Shown: one piece after another, positions 36,800-46,222 of the stretch
Position numbering within the stretch: the stretch's first letter is position 1
How the letters are laid out: the number at the start of each line of letters is the position of its first letter
NCBI GenBank assembly: GCA_963728475.1
Contig: CAVSKL010000001.1
Coordinates: 868,001-932,000, forward strand
Reading direction: 5' to 3'
Source of the DNA: CAVSKL01 sp963728475 [NCBI: Candidatus Eiseniibacteriota bacterium]
GTDB lineage: Bacteria > Eisenbacteria > RBG-16-71-46 > JABDJR01
Length of the DNA: 64,000 nucleotides
Position numbers and translations under genes: made by a program
The notes under the pieces: generated by a model
The model's input: the letters and a program-made list of their open reading frames with translations, nothing else
Told to the model about the DNA's origin: nothing
The model's database searches: none

Positions 36800-37786
36800 A
36801 TGCCATCGATCCTGACCCCGCCCAGGTGGCGGATTCCCGACCGCGAGGCCACCCCCGAGTCCGTCTACCGGAACCGCCGCGCCTTCCTCAAGGACCTGGG
36901 GATCCTGGGCCTGGGGGCGATCGGGCTCGCCTCGGGGGTGGGACGCGCGCTCGCCGCCGGCGGCGATGCGGATCTCCCGAACAAGATCGACAACTACGAT
37001 CACGGGACCCTCGATCTCTACCCGGCCAGGCGGAACCCGGCGTTCACCCTCGACCGCGCCCTCACCCACGAGGACGTGGCCGCCACCTACAACAACTTCT
37101 ACGAGTTCACCGAGGTCAAGAGCGACGTCTGGAAGCTGGTGGGGAAGTTCCAGGTCCGGCCGTGGATGGTGGAGATCGGGGGCCTCTGCGAGAAGCCCGG
37201 CACCTACGACGTCTACGATCTGATTCGCAAGTTCCCGCTGGAGGAGCGCCTCTACCGCCACCGCTGCGTGGAGGCGTGGGCGATGGCGGTGCCGTGGACC
37301 GGTTTCCCGCTCCGGAAGCTCATCGACTTCGCGGGGGTGAAGGACGACGCGAAGTTCGTGCGCTTCGTCTCGTTCATGAAGCCCGGGGAGGCCCCCAACG
37401 AGAACCCGCGGAGCGGCTACACCTGGCCCTACTTCGAGGCGCTGCGGATGGACGAAGCCATGAACGATCTCGCCCTCATCGGCACCGGCATCTACGGGCA
37501 CCCGCTCCCCAAGCAGCACGGGGCGCCCTTCCGCCTCATCACCCCCTGGAAGTACGGGTTCAAGAGCGCCAAGAGCATCGTGAAGATCGACTTCGTGGAG
37601 AAGCAGCCTCCCACCTTCTGGAGCTCCGCGGTGCCGAGCGAGTACCACTTCCTGGCCAACGTGAACCCGAACAAGCCCCACCCGCGCTGGTCGCAGGCCA
37701 CCGAGCGGCTGATCGGGATCGACAAGACCGTCCCCACGCAGATGTACAACGGCTACGGGGAGTGGGTGGCGAAGCTCTATGCGTAG
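36800..37786 (+). CDS. msrP: Protein-methionine-sulfoxide reductase catalytic subunit MsrP (YedY-like molybdoenzyme)
   Basis: 328 residues from ATG 36800 with AAGGAG 7 nt upstream. A Tat signal (NRRAFLKDLGILGLG) exports the folded molybdenum-cofactor protein. YRHRCVEAWAMAVPWTGFPL contains the Mo-ligand Cys and the cofactor pocket; PKQHGAPFRLITPWKYGFKS is a second hallmark. Repairs oxidised Met in periplasmic proteins. No MsrQ heme subunit is adjacent, so another electron donor is implied. Confidence 0.95.
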   Translation: MPSILTPPRWRIPDREATPESVYRNRRAFLKDLGILGLGAIGLASGVGRALAAGGDADLPNKIDNYDHGTLDLYPARRNPAFTLDRALTHEDVAATYNNFYEFTEVKSDVWKLVGKFQVRPWMVEIGGLCEKPGTYDVYDLIRKFPLEERLYRHRCVEAWAMAVPWTGFPLRKLIDFAGVKDDAKFVRFVSFMKPGEAPNENPRSGYTWPYFEALRMDEAMNDLALIGTGIYGHPLPKQHGAPFRLITPWKYGFKSAKSIVKIDFVEKQPPTFWSSAVPSEYHFLANVNPNKPHPRWSQATERLIGIDKTVPTQMYNGYGEWVAKLYA

Positions 37787-37837
37787 CAGGCTGCTGAAAG
37801 ACCGGTCTCGGCCGGATCCAGTTCTTCAGCAGCCTGC
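37786..37837. terminator. 13-bp inverted repeat right after msrP
   Basis: GCAGGCTGCTGAA (37786-37798) and TTCAGCAGCCTGC (37825-37837) are perfect complements around a 26-nt loop. It begins on the last base of the stop codon. It could be a terminator or a relic of an insertion-element end. Confidence 0.6.
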
Positions 37838-38064
37838 CAGCTCCGCTACCGGTGCCGCGCCGGCGCCCGGGCTGGAACCGTCCGTGCGAGACCAAAAACC
37901 CGGGTATCTCATTAAAATACAACCAATTAGATGTTGTTGAAGGGGCCGCACAACCTATCTTGGTTGTAATCCGCTTGGCCAAAAGTTAACTCATTGTTTC
38001 GCAATCAGTTACTACCGAACTGGGCACCCGGGCGCGCAGGCCGCGCCGCGAGCGGGGCCGACCT
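37838..38064. other. AT-rich intergenic island between convergent genes
   Basis: Clearly AT-richer than everything around it. Contains TACAACC...GGTTGTA as an inverted repeat (about 37919-37968), ACCCGGGTAT (37898-37907) and CATTGTTTCGCAAT (37992-38005). The last two resemble words at 6820-6848. No gene seen. Confidence 0.55.
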
Positions 38065-39124
38065 TCAGTGGCGGTGGCGCGCGCCGACGGTGGGCCAGGA
38101 CAGGGACTCCGTCCCCGGCTTGGCGCCGCAACCGGGGGTGTCGAACGCGCCCATCACGCCGTCGGCCGTGATCGCTGGGGAGTTCGCCGCCAGGTGGTAG
38201 TCGTCGTTGGCGGGGTCGCAGAAAAGGGGGTCGGCCACGATCATGGAATCTGCCCACGCATTCGGACAGGTGCCATCACCGACGCCGAGATTCCCGAGGG
38301 AATTGTCCCATACAAGGTTGCGGCCCATCGTAGCGGTGGTTCCCTGCCACCAGCAGGCAATTCCGCACTGCTCGTTGCCCACGATTATGTTATCCGCCAC
38401 CGTGAGCCCCGGTCCTGTCTCAAATAGAAGCAGCCCCCCACCGCCGCACTCGGTCAGGTGGTGGCCATCGTTGTCCACTATCGTGTTGTGGGCGATCACC
38501 CCATCAGTCTGCAGGGCGGCGATGGCGGCGCCGGAACCCGTGTCCCCGAAGAAGCCCGTCCCGATTGTGCGGTTGCGGACGAACAGGTTTCCTACCACAG
38601 AGACTTGCGTTAGCGCGTGGTTGTCCCCCAGGTAAATGCCACCGCCGTGATCTCCCGCCACGTTGTCTACGAACTGATTACTCTCAATGACCGGATTTCC
38701 CTTTGTGGCCCAGTACCAAATCCCCGCTCCATCCGCATAGGCCTGATTGGAGTCGAAGACGTTGCTCCTGATCTCAGCGTTACAGTCACCGAGCGCCATC
38801 CCCCCCCATCCAAGGGAGCGTAGTTTCGCGCGATCAAGTTCCCTTCCACGAGCGGGGCCGGCGGTACCATGTCCACATCCGGCCCGATCCCGATCCCACC
38901 CGCCTCGAAGCCCTGATTGTCGACAATCCAGTTACCTCTGATCGTCGGGGACGCACCTAAACAGAGGATCCCCCCTCCGTACTGGCGATGATTTGTCTTG
39001 AAGCGGGAGCCGGTCCCACCCGTGACCGTGAACCCCTCGAGCACCGCCTTCCGGGTCTCGTGGTGGGTTATGACCACCACCGAGCTGTCCCGCCGGCTTC
39101 CATCCAAAATGGTCGCCTCCGGCC
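38065..39124 (-). repeat. Long inverted repeat, arm 2 (beta-helix gene body)
   Basis: Matches 21532-22560 in reverse orientation; see copy 1. Similarity is highest near 39124 and falls near 38100. Confidence 0.88.
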
Positions 39125-39653
39125 CCTCCTCGCTCTTGACCGTGATCTCCTTCCCCAGGTAATCGATGTTCTCGTAGTACCGCCCGGGCCCGACCAGAAC
39201 CGAATCACCGCTGGCCGCGCTGTCGATCGCCGCCTGCACCGACGGCGCGTCCCCCGACCCGTCCACCCGCACATGCCAAGTCCGGAACGGATTCCCCAGG
39301 CACGACACCTGCTCGCAGTCCGTTCCCTCCAGGGTGACCGTGCACCAGTTCGGGCCCGCCGCCGTCGCCGTGTAGCGAACCCGCACGAGAAGCGAGTCGC
39401 CGCCACGGATCTCGTTCCGCCCGCCCCCCGAGACGATCCGGAAATCCGCGCAGTCCAGCTGCGGGGTCACTTCCAGCACGCCGGCTCCCATGTTCTTGAC
39501 CTTGAACCCGGCTTCAGTGCTGTCGCCGCCCCGGACCCACCCGAACTGCACCAGGCTGGGGAAGACCAGACACTCCGGGGAGCCGGGATCCGTTGCGCGC
39601 CGCCCGCAGGACGACACGAGGGCGAGGAGGACCGCAAGGAGGAGCGGAGCCAT
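38065..39653 (-). pseudogene. Right-handed beta-helix lipoprotein gene, frameshifted in a poly-G tract (copy 2)
   Basis: Full-length version of the copy 1 gene, about 529 residues if one G is restored. ATG 39653 opens a lipoprotein signal (APLLLAVLLALVSSC). Then a small beta-sandwich (VQFGWVRGGDSTEAGFKVKNMGAGVLEV, Hydin/ASPM-like) and the beta-helix with VRVDGSGDAPSVQAAIDSAASGDSVLVGPGRYYE. The frame breaks in a G8 tract (38800-38807); copy 1 has G9 at the same place and reads through. After the tract the frame ending at 38065 continues normally. Either slippage-controlled or a sequencing error. Confidence 0.82.
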
Positions 39654-40100
39654 GCTCCGCGGGAGAGCGGCCGGGCGCGCGGCCCCCGGGGGAAACGGTC
39701 GCCATTTGGTGGCGGCGGTGGTCGGCCAGGGAGGGGAAGAAGCCCGACACCTACCCCGTCGCACGCCTCGCATCATCCGCATACGAGCCATGCCTCTCTT
39801 TTCGGAACGGGGGGGATCTCCATGGTTGCGCCGACACGAGTGTGGTCTCCAGCTCCCCCGCTTCACCCGAGTCTTACTCCAGGACCTCGTTTCGATCCAT
39901 GGGGATCTTCGGGCGGCACCGAGGATCGGAGAGGGTGACCGAAGACGACCGAGGCCATCCCGGATTGGGGTGCGTTGCCAAGGAAAGGATTGGATTGCGA
40001 TCGGCCGCGCGTCGAAACAATCCGTTCCAGCCGGTTCCTCCGGGAGACTCACAATCTGCCAAGAGAGAAGAGACGCCGCCCGGGGCACTCTCCGGAGTTC
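39654..40100. other. Intergenic region upstream of beta-helix copy 2
   Basis: 447 bp between two minus-strand genes. I see no convincing gene, RNA or clear promoter. Confidence 0.5.
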
Positions 40101-41507
40101 CTATTGTTCCCCCGCTCCGACGGAGTCCGCGTGAGCGCCGCCGCCGGCGCTCGAGTCCGGGACCGCGGGCGCGTGCACGATCTTCGGCCGGTAGGCCGCG
40201 TAGTCGAACTTGGGGCTGTTGCTCCCGGTGTGGCAGCCCTTGCAGGTGGCCTCGGTCACCGCCCCGTAGGCCGCGGCGGTGTCGCGGACGTGCGCCGCCC
40301 CCGGCCCGTGGCAGCTCTCGCACCCCACGTTCCACATCGCCGGGGTGCTGGCGGGGGTGGCGAAGCCGGTGCGGTAGCCGTAGCCGGTGGTGTGGCACCC
40401 CTGGCACTCCGGGTTCCGCTCCTGCTTCTTGTCGATCAGCGTGCGGTGGGCGTGGGCGTGGAGGGTGGTGCGGTACTGGGCCGCCTCGGCGGAGTGGCAC
40501 GACGCGCAGGCCGCGCTTCCCACGTACTCCACCTCCGGTTCCTCCAAGTCCTTGAGCCGCTCCTTCTCGTACGAGGCGCTCGAGGTGAGCCCCTGGAGCC
40601 GCGTGTAGTACTCGTTCAAGAGCGCGTCTACCGCCTTCCGCCGCCCCCACCCCTCGGCCACCGGCATCAGGAGCCCCTGCACGGTGTCGACGGTGCTGTC
40701 GGGTTTGAAGGCGACCTCGATCCGGCCGAGGTAGCGCCCCTCGGCGGCGTTTCCGATCACCGCGGTCCGCCGGTGTCGGTACATCGTGGTGATGGTCTTC
40801 CCCTCGTGGGCGGTGATGATCACGTCGAGGCCGGGGTAGAGTTCCGCCAGCCGCCCCGCGGCCGCCGAATCGGGGACCTGGGCCAGCGCCACCAGGACGT
40901 CGGAGCGGGCGCGGAGGGAATCCACCAGCGACCGTTCCGCGTCCCACGGCTCGAAATCCAGCCACGTCGCCCCGCGCGCCCGAGCCATGCCGGCATCCAT
41001 GAACGAGACCAGCCCCACCCGCCGTCCGCGCACGGTGAAGAACGCGGCGCGCACGCTCTCGCTGTCGGGGAGGGCGTAGTTGGTGGCCAGGACCGGCATC
41101 CGCAACCACCCCACCAGCCGCCTCACCCACGCCGGGCCCGCGGCCAGGTCCCACTCCCCCAGGGCCACCGCGTCGTAGTCCATGGTGGCCATGGACCGGG
41201 CCAGGATCTCGGTCTTGAGCCGGTCCTGGTCGCCCAGGGGGCCGAAGGGACCCAGTCCCCCCGCGTCCACGGTGAGGAACTCCCAGCCGCCGGTGCGCAA
41301 GGTGTCGAGAAAGGCGGCCCTCCGGGTCGCCCCGCCGTAGTCCTCGACCGGTCACCCGCAGGGGGTGACTTCCCCCGCGTCGTCCCCGGAGAAGAAGATG
41401 GTGAGGTTCGCGTTCTGGCGCATCACCTGGCCGCTGGGGACCCCCTGGAAGAGGACCGCGGCCAGGGCGAACAGCGCCAGAGCGAGCCAGATGGAGCGGT
41501 GATTCAT
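40101..41507 (-). CDS. Tetraheme c-type cytochrome with degenerate UshA-like phosphoesterase domain; in-frame TGA, candidate selenoprotein
   Basis: 468 codons from ATG 41507 if TGA at 41354-41352 (codon 52) is read through. N-terminal signal segment (IWLALALFALAAVLF). Then FFSGDDAGEVTPCG, TGA, PVEDYGGATRRAAFLDTL: relatives have Cys at the TGA (a CGC motif followed by GG.ARR). The phosphoesterase part (about 35-270) has lost the usual DxH and NH metal residues. The C-terminal part has four heme sites, CASCH (334), CQGCH (368), CESCH (396) and CKGCH (422). Frame, family text and codon usage are continuous across the TGA, which argues for selenocysteine over decay. Divergent from the lipoprotein gene at 41560. 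Confidence 0.8.
41313..41351 (-). promoter_or_regulatory. Possible bacterial SECIS hairpin just after the TGA
   Basis: Starting 15 nt after the TGA, GGCGG (41336-41332) pairs with CCGCC (41317-41313), with a 14-nt loop that begins GG. The loop starts 21 nt after the TGA, within the range expected for bacterial SECIS elements. A competing stem GGTCG/CGACC also exists. In such GC-rich DNA hairpins are common, so this is only supportive. Confidence 0.35.
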
Positions 41508-41559
41508 GGCCCGAAATCGTAGCACAGGGGCGGCGTGGAACCGGTTAGGATTGAAGACG

Positions 41560-42315
41560 ATGAAGACACCGATCTCGTTTGTGGGGGCGCTCCCCCTCCT
41601 CTTCCTGCTCGGCTGCTCCGGCCGGGGCGACCGGGCCCAGGCTCGCGCCGCGATCGCCCCCGACAGCACCTCCGTCCATGCGTTGGTCACCCAGGTGCTC
41701 GCCGCCTACGGGGGCGAGGCGGCCCTCTCCGCGATCCACGCCTACCGGGCCGAAGGCCCCCTCACCGCGGTCCAGGAGAACAAGGAAGCCCAGGTAGTGC
41801 GGTGGTTCGAGCGCCCCGACCGGCTGCGGATCGAGATCCGGTACCCGGACAAGGGGGAGCTTCGCATCACCGCCGGGACCCGGGGCTGGGCCGGATCCGA
41901 CGACCGCCACCTGGAGCCGGTGGAGGGCTCGTTCCTCCAGTCCATGCGGCTCCAGACCGTCCGGCTGGATCTGCCGATCCGGCTCTCGGAACACGAGTCC
42001 GAGCTCTCCTTCCAGCCCGACGACGACCAGGGGCGCCGGGTCCTGCGCCTCCCGCTCGAGGGCGGGCTCACCGTGGACTACCACGTGGATCCGGGCAGCG
42101 GGCACATCGAGCACACCACCATGACCATGCCGGGGCCGCCCTCGATCTCGTTCGAGTCCGAGCTCAGCGACTTCCGCTACGTTCACGGCGTCCTCTTCCC
42201 CTACCGCGAGGACACCGCCGCGGGGGGCACCAAGACCGCGGTCATGCGGTTCGAGAGCGTGGACCTGAACCCGGTGGTCCCTCCGGCCCTGTTCTCCCCG
42301 GAAGCCGGCTCCTGA
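41560..42315 (+). CDS. Lipoprotein with LolA-like / outer-membrane lipoprotein-sorting fold
   Basis: 251 residues from ATG 41560. Lipobox LFLLGC (Cys19). The remainder (VTQVLAAYGGEAALSAIHAYRAEGPLTA..., FERPDRLRIEIRYPDKGELRIT, later HGVLFPYRED) matches the LolA/LolB-like half-barrel family that carries lipid or lipoprotein. Shares a 52-bp divergent promoter region with the cytochrome gene. Substrate unknown. Confidence 0.72.
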   Translation: MKTPISFVGALPLLFLLGCSGRGDRAQARAAIAPDSTSVHALVTQVLAAYGGEAALSAIHAYRAEGPLTAVQENKEAQVVRWFERPDRLRIEIRYPDKGELRITAGTRGWAGSDDRHLEPVEGSFLQSMRLQTVRLDLPIRLSEHESELSFQPDDDQGRRVLRLPLEGGLTVDYHVDPGSGHIEHTTMTMPGPPSISFESELSDFRYVHGVLFPYREDTAAGGTKTAVMRFESVDLNPVVPPALFSPEAGS

Positions 42316-42353
42316 CCGCGGCGCCGCGGCGCCCGGGAAGGTCTCGCCGCGGA

Positions 42354-43130
42354 TCATCCGGTCCGGACCAGCGCCCGGTAGCCCTCGGGCGGGGCCGGCG
42401 GCCCTTCCGTCCGCTCCGCCACGAAGTTCAGGCCCGAGGTGAACTTGAGGGCCTGGAGCCGGCGGAAGCGCTCTCCGTCCACCGGACGGCCGCGGGCGCG
42501 GAAGAGGGCGGCGCGGGCGGCACGGGCGGCGGCCAAAGCCAGGGCCAGGCCGCCGCGGGCGAGGACGCGGAAGGCCGGTTGGAGCACCGGAACCGGACGC
42601 GGAAAGAGGATCGCCTCGAGCTGGTAGCCCGCCCCCACGTGCGACGGGAAGATCCGCGCCGGCCGGAAACCGTTCTTGAGCAGGAGGTACTCGAGCCCCA
42701 TGTGCGTCATGTGGAAGTACGACATGCCGTGGAAGGGTTCGAGGAAGGCCACGTAACCGAATACCCGCCCGCCCGGGGCCAGCACCCGGTGGATCTCGCG
42801 AAGCATGGTCTCCGGTTCGGGGAGGTGCTCCAGGACCGCGGAGCAGAGGACGCCGTCGAAGGAGCCGCCGGCGAAGGGCAACCGGCCGGCGTCGCCGAGA
42901 ACCGAGGCCGCCGGCCCCCCCAGATCGAGCCCCACCCAGCGGGCGCCGCGGCGCTCCAGGGGTTCGCGATAGGTGCCGGTGCCGCAGCCCAGGTCCAGCA
43001 CCCGCCGTCCGCGCACCTCCCCGATCAGGTCGAAGAAGGCGGCCCCGCCCCCGGGCGGCCGGGCGTAGTCCACGTCCGGCCGGAGAAGATCGTCGATGCG
43101 AACGAACCGGTCGATGGCTCCTCGACCCAT
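42354..43130 (-). CDS. Class I SAM-dependent methyltransferase
   Basis: 258 residues with the SAM-binding motif VLDLGCGTGTY (about 45-55), acidic loop GLDLGGPAA, and LPFAGGSFDGVLCSAVLEHLPEPETMLREIHRVLAPGGRVF typical of the Methyltransf_11 group. AAGGAC before ATG 43130. Substrate unknown. Lies downstream of glnA on the same strand, beyond a hairpin. Confidence 0.92.
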   Translation of the reverse strand: MGRGAIDRFVRIDDLLRPDVDYARPPGGGAAFFDLIGEVRGRRVLDLGCGTGTYREPLERRGARWVGLDLGGPAASVLGDAGRLPFAGGSFDGVLCSAVLEHLPEPETMLREIHRVLAPGGRVFGYVAFLEPFHGMSYFHMTHMGLEYLLLKNGFRPARIFPSHVGAGYQLEAILFPRPVPVLQPAFRVLARGGLALALAAARAARAALFRARGRPVDGERFRRLQALKFTSGLNFVAERTEGPPAPPEGYRALVRTG

Positions 43131-43208
43131 CCGGCGTCCTTCACGGTTCGGGGCTCCAGGGCGGACCCGGCGCGCGTTGCGCCCCGCCGGACAGTGTCGC
43201 GGGATTCC

Positions 43209-43232
43209 GGCGGGGGGGCAAGGCCCCCCGCC
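43209..43232 (-). terminator. Hairpin after glnA
   Basis: GGCGGGGGGGC and GCCCCCCGCC, 3-nt loop, one unpaired base; located 23 bp past the glnA stop. No T-run. Confidence 0.55.
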
Positions 43233-43254
43233 GTCCCCGCCGGGGTCCGGGCGA

Positions 43255-44577
43255 TCAATAGTAGGCGAGGTACCGTTCGAGTTCCCACGGGTGCACCGTG
43301 GCCAGGAACTCGGTCCAGACCTGGCGCTTGCCCGCGACGTAGCTCTCGGCCAGGTGCTCGCCCAGAGCGTCCAGGATGACCTGGTCCTTCTCGAGCGCGT
43401 CCAGGGCCTCGGCCAGGGTGCCGGGGAGTTCGTCGATCTTGAGGCGCCGCTTCTCCCTCTGGCTCATGTGGAACACGTTCTTGTTGACCGGCGGCCCGGC
43501 GTCCATCTTCTTCTCGATCCCGTCCAGTCCCGCCGCCAGCATCACCGCGAACGCCAGGTAAGGATTGCAGGATGGATCGGGAAGGCGGACCTCGCAACGG
43601 GTCCCGACCCCGCGCCGGGCGGGGATCCGGATCATGGGGCTCCGGTTCCGCTCCGACCAGGCCACGTTGGTGGGGGCCTCGTAGCCCGGCACCAGCCGCT
43701 TGTAGGAGTTCACGATGGGGTTGGTGATGGCCACGAACCCCTTGGCGTGCCGCAGGAGCCCGGCGATGTAGTGGAGCGCCACCTTGGATAGCTGATATTC
43801 GGCCTTCGCGTCGTAAAAGGCGTTGGTATTGCCCTTGAAGAGCGACTGGTGGCAGTGCATCCCGCTCCCGTTCTGCCCGAAGATGGGCTTGGGCATGAAG
43901 GTCGCGTGGAGCCCGTGCTCCCGGGCGATCGCCCGCACCAGGAAGCGGAAGGTGGCCACGTTGTCGGCGGTCGAGACCGCGTCGCCGTAGCGGAAGTCGA
44001 TCTCGTGCTGGCCGTGGGCCACCTCGTGATGGGCGGCTTCCACCTCGAACCCCATCGCCTCCAGCGCCATCACCACGTCGCGGCGGCAATCCTCCCCCTT
44101 GTCCACCGGCGCCAGGTCGAAGTACGCGCCCACGTCGTGGGTGCGGACGGAGAAGTTGCCGTCGGGGTCGAGCTGGAACAGGAAGAACTCGACCTCGGGG
44201 CCGACCATGAGGTCGTACCCGTGCTTCCTGGCCCGCGCCACCTGCCGCTTGAGGCAGGTCCGGGGATCGCCCTCGAAGTCGCTCCCGTCCGGCTGCTTCA
44301 CGTCGCAGACCAGCCGCGCCACCTTTCCCCGCTCCCCGTCGAAGGGGAAGACGCGGAAGGTGTCGAGGTCGGGGTGGAGCAGCATGTCCGATTCCTCGAT
44401 GCGGGTGAACCCCTCGATCGAGGACCCGTCGAACATGATCTCGCCGTCGAGGGCCTTGCCGAACTGGCTCGCCGGCAACTCGACGTTCTTGTTGGCGCCG
44501 TGGATGTCGGTGAACTGGAGCCGCATGAAGCGGACGCCCTGGGTCTTGCACTGCTTGAGGATCTCGGCCTTGGTCAC
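43255..44577 (-). CDS. glnA: Glutamine synthetase type I
   Basis: 440 residues from GTG 44577, preceded by AAGGAG. Makes glutamine from glutamate, ammonia and ATP. Landmarks: MFDGSSIEGF, VGPEVEFFLF, the metal and ammonia residues in HHEVAHGQHEIDF, GSGMHCHQSLF, NPIVNSYKRLVPGYEAP and RIEVRLPDPSCNPYL-like text (RCEVRLPDPSCNPYLAFAVML). The length and lack of the NLYDLP adenylylation loop fit the GSI-alpha class, regulated by feedback rather than adenylylation. Promoter predicted at 44659-44687. Confidence 0.96.
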   Translation of the reverse strand: MTKAEILKQCKTQGVRFMRLQFTDIHGANKNVELPASQFGKALDGEIMFDGSSIEGFTRIEESDMLLHPDLDTFRVFPFDGERGKVARLVCDVKQPDGSDFEGDPRTCLKRQVARARKHGYDLMVGPEVEFFLFQLDPDGNFSVRTHDVGAYFDLAPVDKGEDCRRDVVMALEAMGFEVEAAHHEVAHGQHEIDFRYGDAVSTADNVATFRFLVRAIAREHGLHATFMPKPIFGQNGSGMHCHQSLFKGNTNAFYDAKAEYQLSKVALHYIAGLLRHAKGFVAITNPIVNSYKRLVPGYEAPTNVAWSERNRSPMIRIPARRGVGTRCEVRLPDPSCNPYLAFAVMLAAGLDGIEKKMDAGPPVNKNVFHMSQREKRRLKIDELPGTLAEALDALEKDQVILDALGEHLAESYVAGKRQVWTEFLATVHPWELERYLAYY

Positions 44578-44658
44578 CTGGGTCTCCTTGCCGGTGGTCC
44601 GGTCCGGGCGGCTCCGGGGGGCCCGCAGGACCGCCGCGGCCGGAAAAGCATGCGGAGG

Positions 44659-44687
44659 ATCATACCCCGGCCATGGACGTACTGCAA
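44659..44687 (-). promoter_or_regulatory. Predicted sigma-70 promoter of glnA
   Basis: Minus strand: TTGCAG (44687-44682), 17 bp, TATGAT (44664-44659). The -10 is strong, the -35 weak. Leader of about 75 nt. Confidence 0.5.
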
Positions 44688-44898
44688 AGCAATTCGTGCA
44701 GAACGCGCACGATTGTTCGATCATCGGCAGCCATTTTTCGGAGATTTCCGCCAGGTGATCCGTGCTTTTTGCAATTTGGACGGTTCTGGTCGGTCAATCG
44801 GCCCTGGGGAGCCCCGGCGTCCGGGCGGGGCGGCCGGGGGCGCCGGGAGCGCGCCCCGCCAGCGGGAGCGTGCTACCCTCCGCCCCCGGAGGAAACCG

Positions 44899-45618
44899 GT
44901 GAGCGACTTCTTCGAACTCGACGACGTGTGGGTCACTCGGAACGGAACCCGCGGCGATCCCCGGGACATCCTGTCCGGCATCTCGCTCCGCGTCCCCGCC
45001 GGTGCCCGCTGGACGGTGCTGGGGGCGTCGGGGGCGGGGAAGTCCACGCTGCTCCGGCTCCTGAACCGCATGGAGGAACCCAGCCGCGGGCGGATCCGGC
45101 TGGAGGGGGCGGCCCTGGAATCGTTCCATCCCGCCCGGCTCCGGCGCGAGGTGGCGCTGGTCTTCCAGGAACCGGTCTGGCTTCCGGGGACCGCGCGGGA
45201 GAACCTCCTGGCCTCGGCCTCGCTGGGGCTGGTTCCCCGGCTGGAGGCGGAGGCGCGCCTCCCCGAGATCCTCACCCTCGCCGGCATCGACCCCGATCAC
45301 CTCTCGCGGACCGAGGACGAGCTTTCGGTGGGACAGCGCCAGCGGGTGGTGCTGGGACGGGCGCTCCTCGGGAACCCGCGGGCGCTCCTGCTGGACGAGC
45401 CGACCTCGGCCCTGGACCCGCCCAGCGCCCGGGCGCTCATCGACCAGGTGCGCGCGCTGGCCGAGCACGACTCGCTCACCCTCCTCATGGTCACCCACCG
45501 GCTGGCCGACGCCCGCCACTTCGGCACCCACACCGTGGTTCTCGACGGCGGCCGCCTGCTCGACCAGGGGCCGAGCGGAGAGGTGCTCCCGCGCCTCCAG
45601 GACCGGTGGGGGGAGTGA
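44899..45618 (+). CDS. fetA: ABC transporter ATP-binding protein, FetA/YbbL type
   Basis: 239 residues from GTG 44899, preceded by CGGAGG. Walker A GASGAGKST, Q-loop LVFQEPVWLPGTARENL, signature LSVGQRQR, Walker B LLLDEPTSALDP, switch His in VTHR. The VFQEPVWLPGTARENL wording is typical of the YbbL/FetA branch, whose partner permease FetB is encoded at 46533. In E. coli the pair exports iron. The gene pair is interrupted by a beta-barrel gene on the other strand. Confidence 0.85.
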   Translation: MSDFFELDDVWVTRNGTRGDPRDILSGISLRVPAGARWTVLGASGAGKSTLLRLLNRMEEPSRGRIRLEGAALESFHPARLRREVALVFQEPVWLPGTARENLLASASLGLVPRLEAEARLPEILTLAGIDPDHLSRTEDELSVGQRQRVVLGRALLGNPRALLLDEPTSALDPPSARALIDQVRALAEHDSLTLLMVTHRLADARHFGTHTVVLDGGRLLDQGPSGEVLPRLQDRWGE

Positions 45619-45757
45619 TCCGCCTCCCGGCCCGGCTCCTTACCGCCCGTCGCCGGTAAGGATCTCCTCGAAGAGCGCCGGCACCCGCGGATCGAGACCG
45701 CGACCAGATCGGAGAGGGGGACGTCGTCCTTCTGCCCCGCCCGGCGACGGCGGGCCG

Positions 45758-46222
45758 CTAGCGCAGGTAGTAGCGGGCGCCGACCGCTCCGTTCAGGTGG
45801 AACCCGGTGTCCGGGGCCAGGTCGAGGATCGGAGCCAACTCCATGAAGAGCCCCACCTTGGCGCTCTCGAACAGGTACTCCACCCCCACCGGCGCCCGCA
45901 CCCCCGCCTGGCTGTCGTGGTTGAGGAACTTGAGCCGCGCCCCCAGCCCGTAATAGACCGGGAGCTGCCCCCGGTCCACGTGGAAGAGGTCGTAGTCGTG
46001 GAAGAGGTAGTCGCCGTGAATGTCCACCGCCGGCTCATCGACCGTGGACCACGCCACCGCCAGGTCGAACGCGGTGGTATGGCTCATCCACGCCTTCAGG
46101 CTGAGCCCGGTCGGCTCCCCCAGGATCACCCCCAGCCCCAGCCCCCCCTGGGCCCGGGCCGGGCCCGCGGCGAACGCCCCCGCCGTCCCCGCCATCACCA
46201 GCGCCAGCAACGCCTTTCGCAT
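45758..46222 (-). CDS. Small outer-membrane beta-barrel protein, DUF3996-like
   Basis: 154 residues, signal peptide cut after ARAQ (about residue 25). GLGLGVILGEPTGLSLKAWMS followed by short strands (DYLFHDYDLF, LPVYYGLGARLKF, VGVEYLF, GFHLNGAVGARYYLR) matches small eight-stranded barrels that begin with GLG..GEPTGLS. AAGGAG precedes ATG 46222. Lies between fetA and fetB on the opposite strand. Function unknown. Confidence 0.75.
   Translation of the reverse strand: MRKALLALVMAGTAGAFAAGPARAQGGLGLGVILGEPTGLSLKAWMSHTTAFDLAVAWSTVDEPAVDIHGDYLFHDYDLFHVDRGQLPVYYGLGARLKFLNHDSQAGVRAPVGVEYLFESAKVGLFMELAPILDLAPDTGFHLNGAVGARYYLR

Noticed and set aside
37898-38005. tRNA-like or small RNA gene in the AT-rich island
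   Set aside because: No cloverleaf or T-loop sequence (GTTCRAAT) in a workable arrangement.
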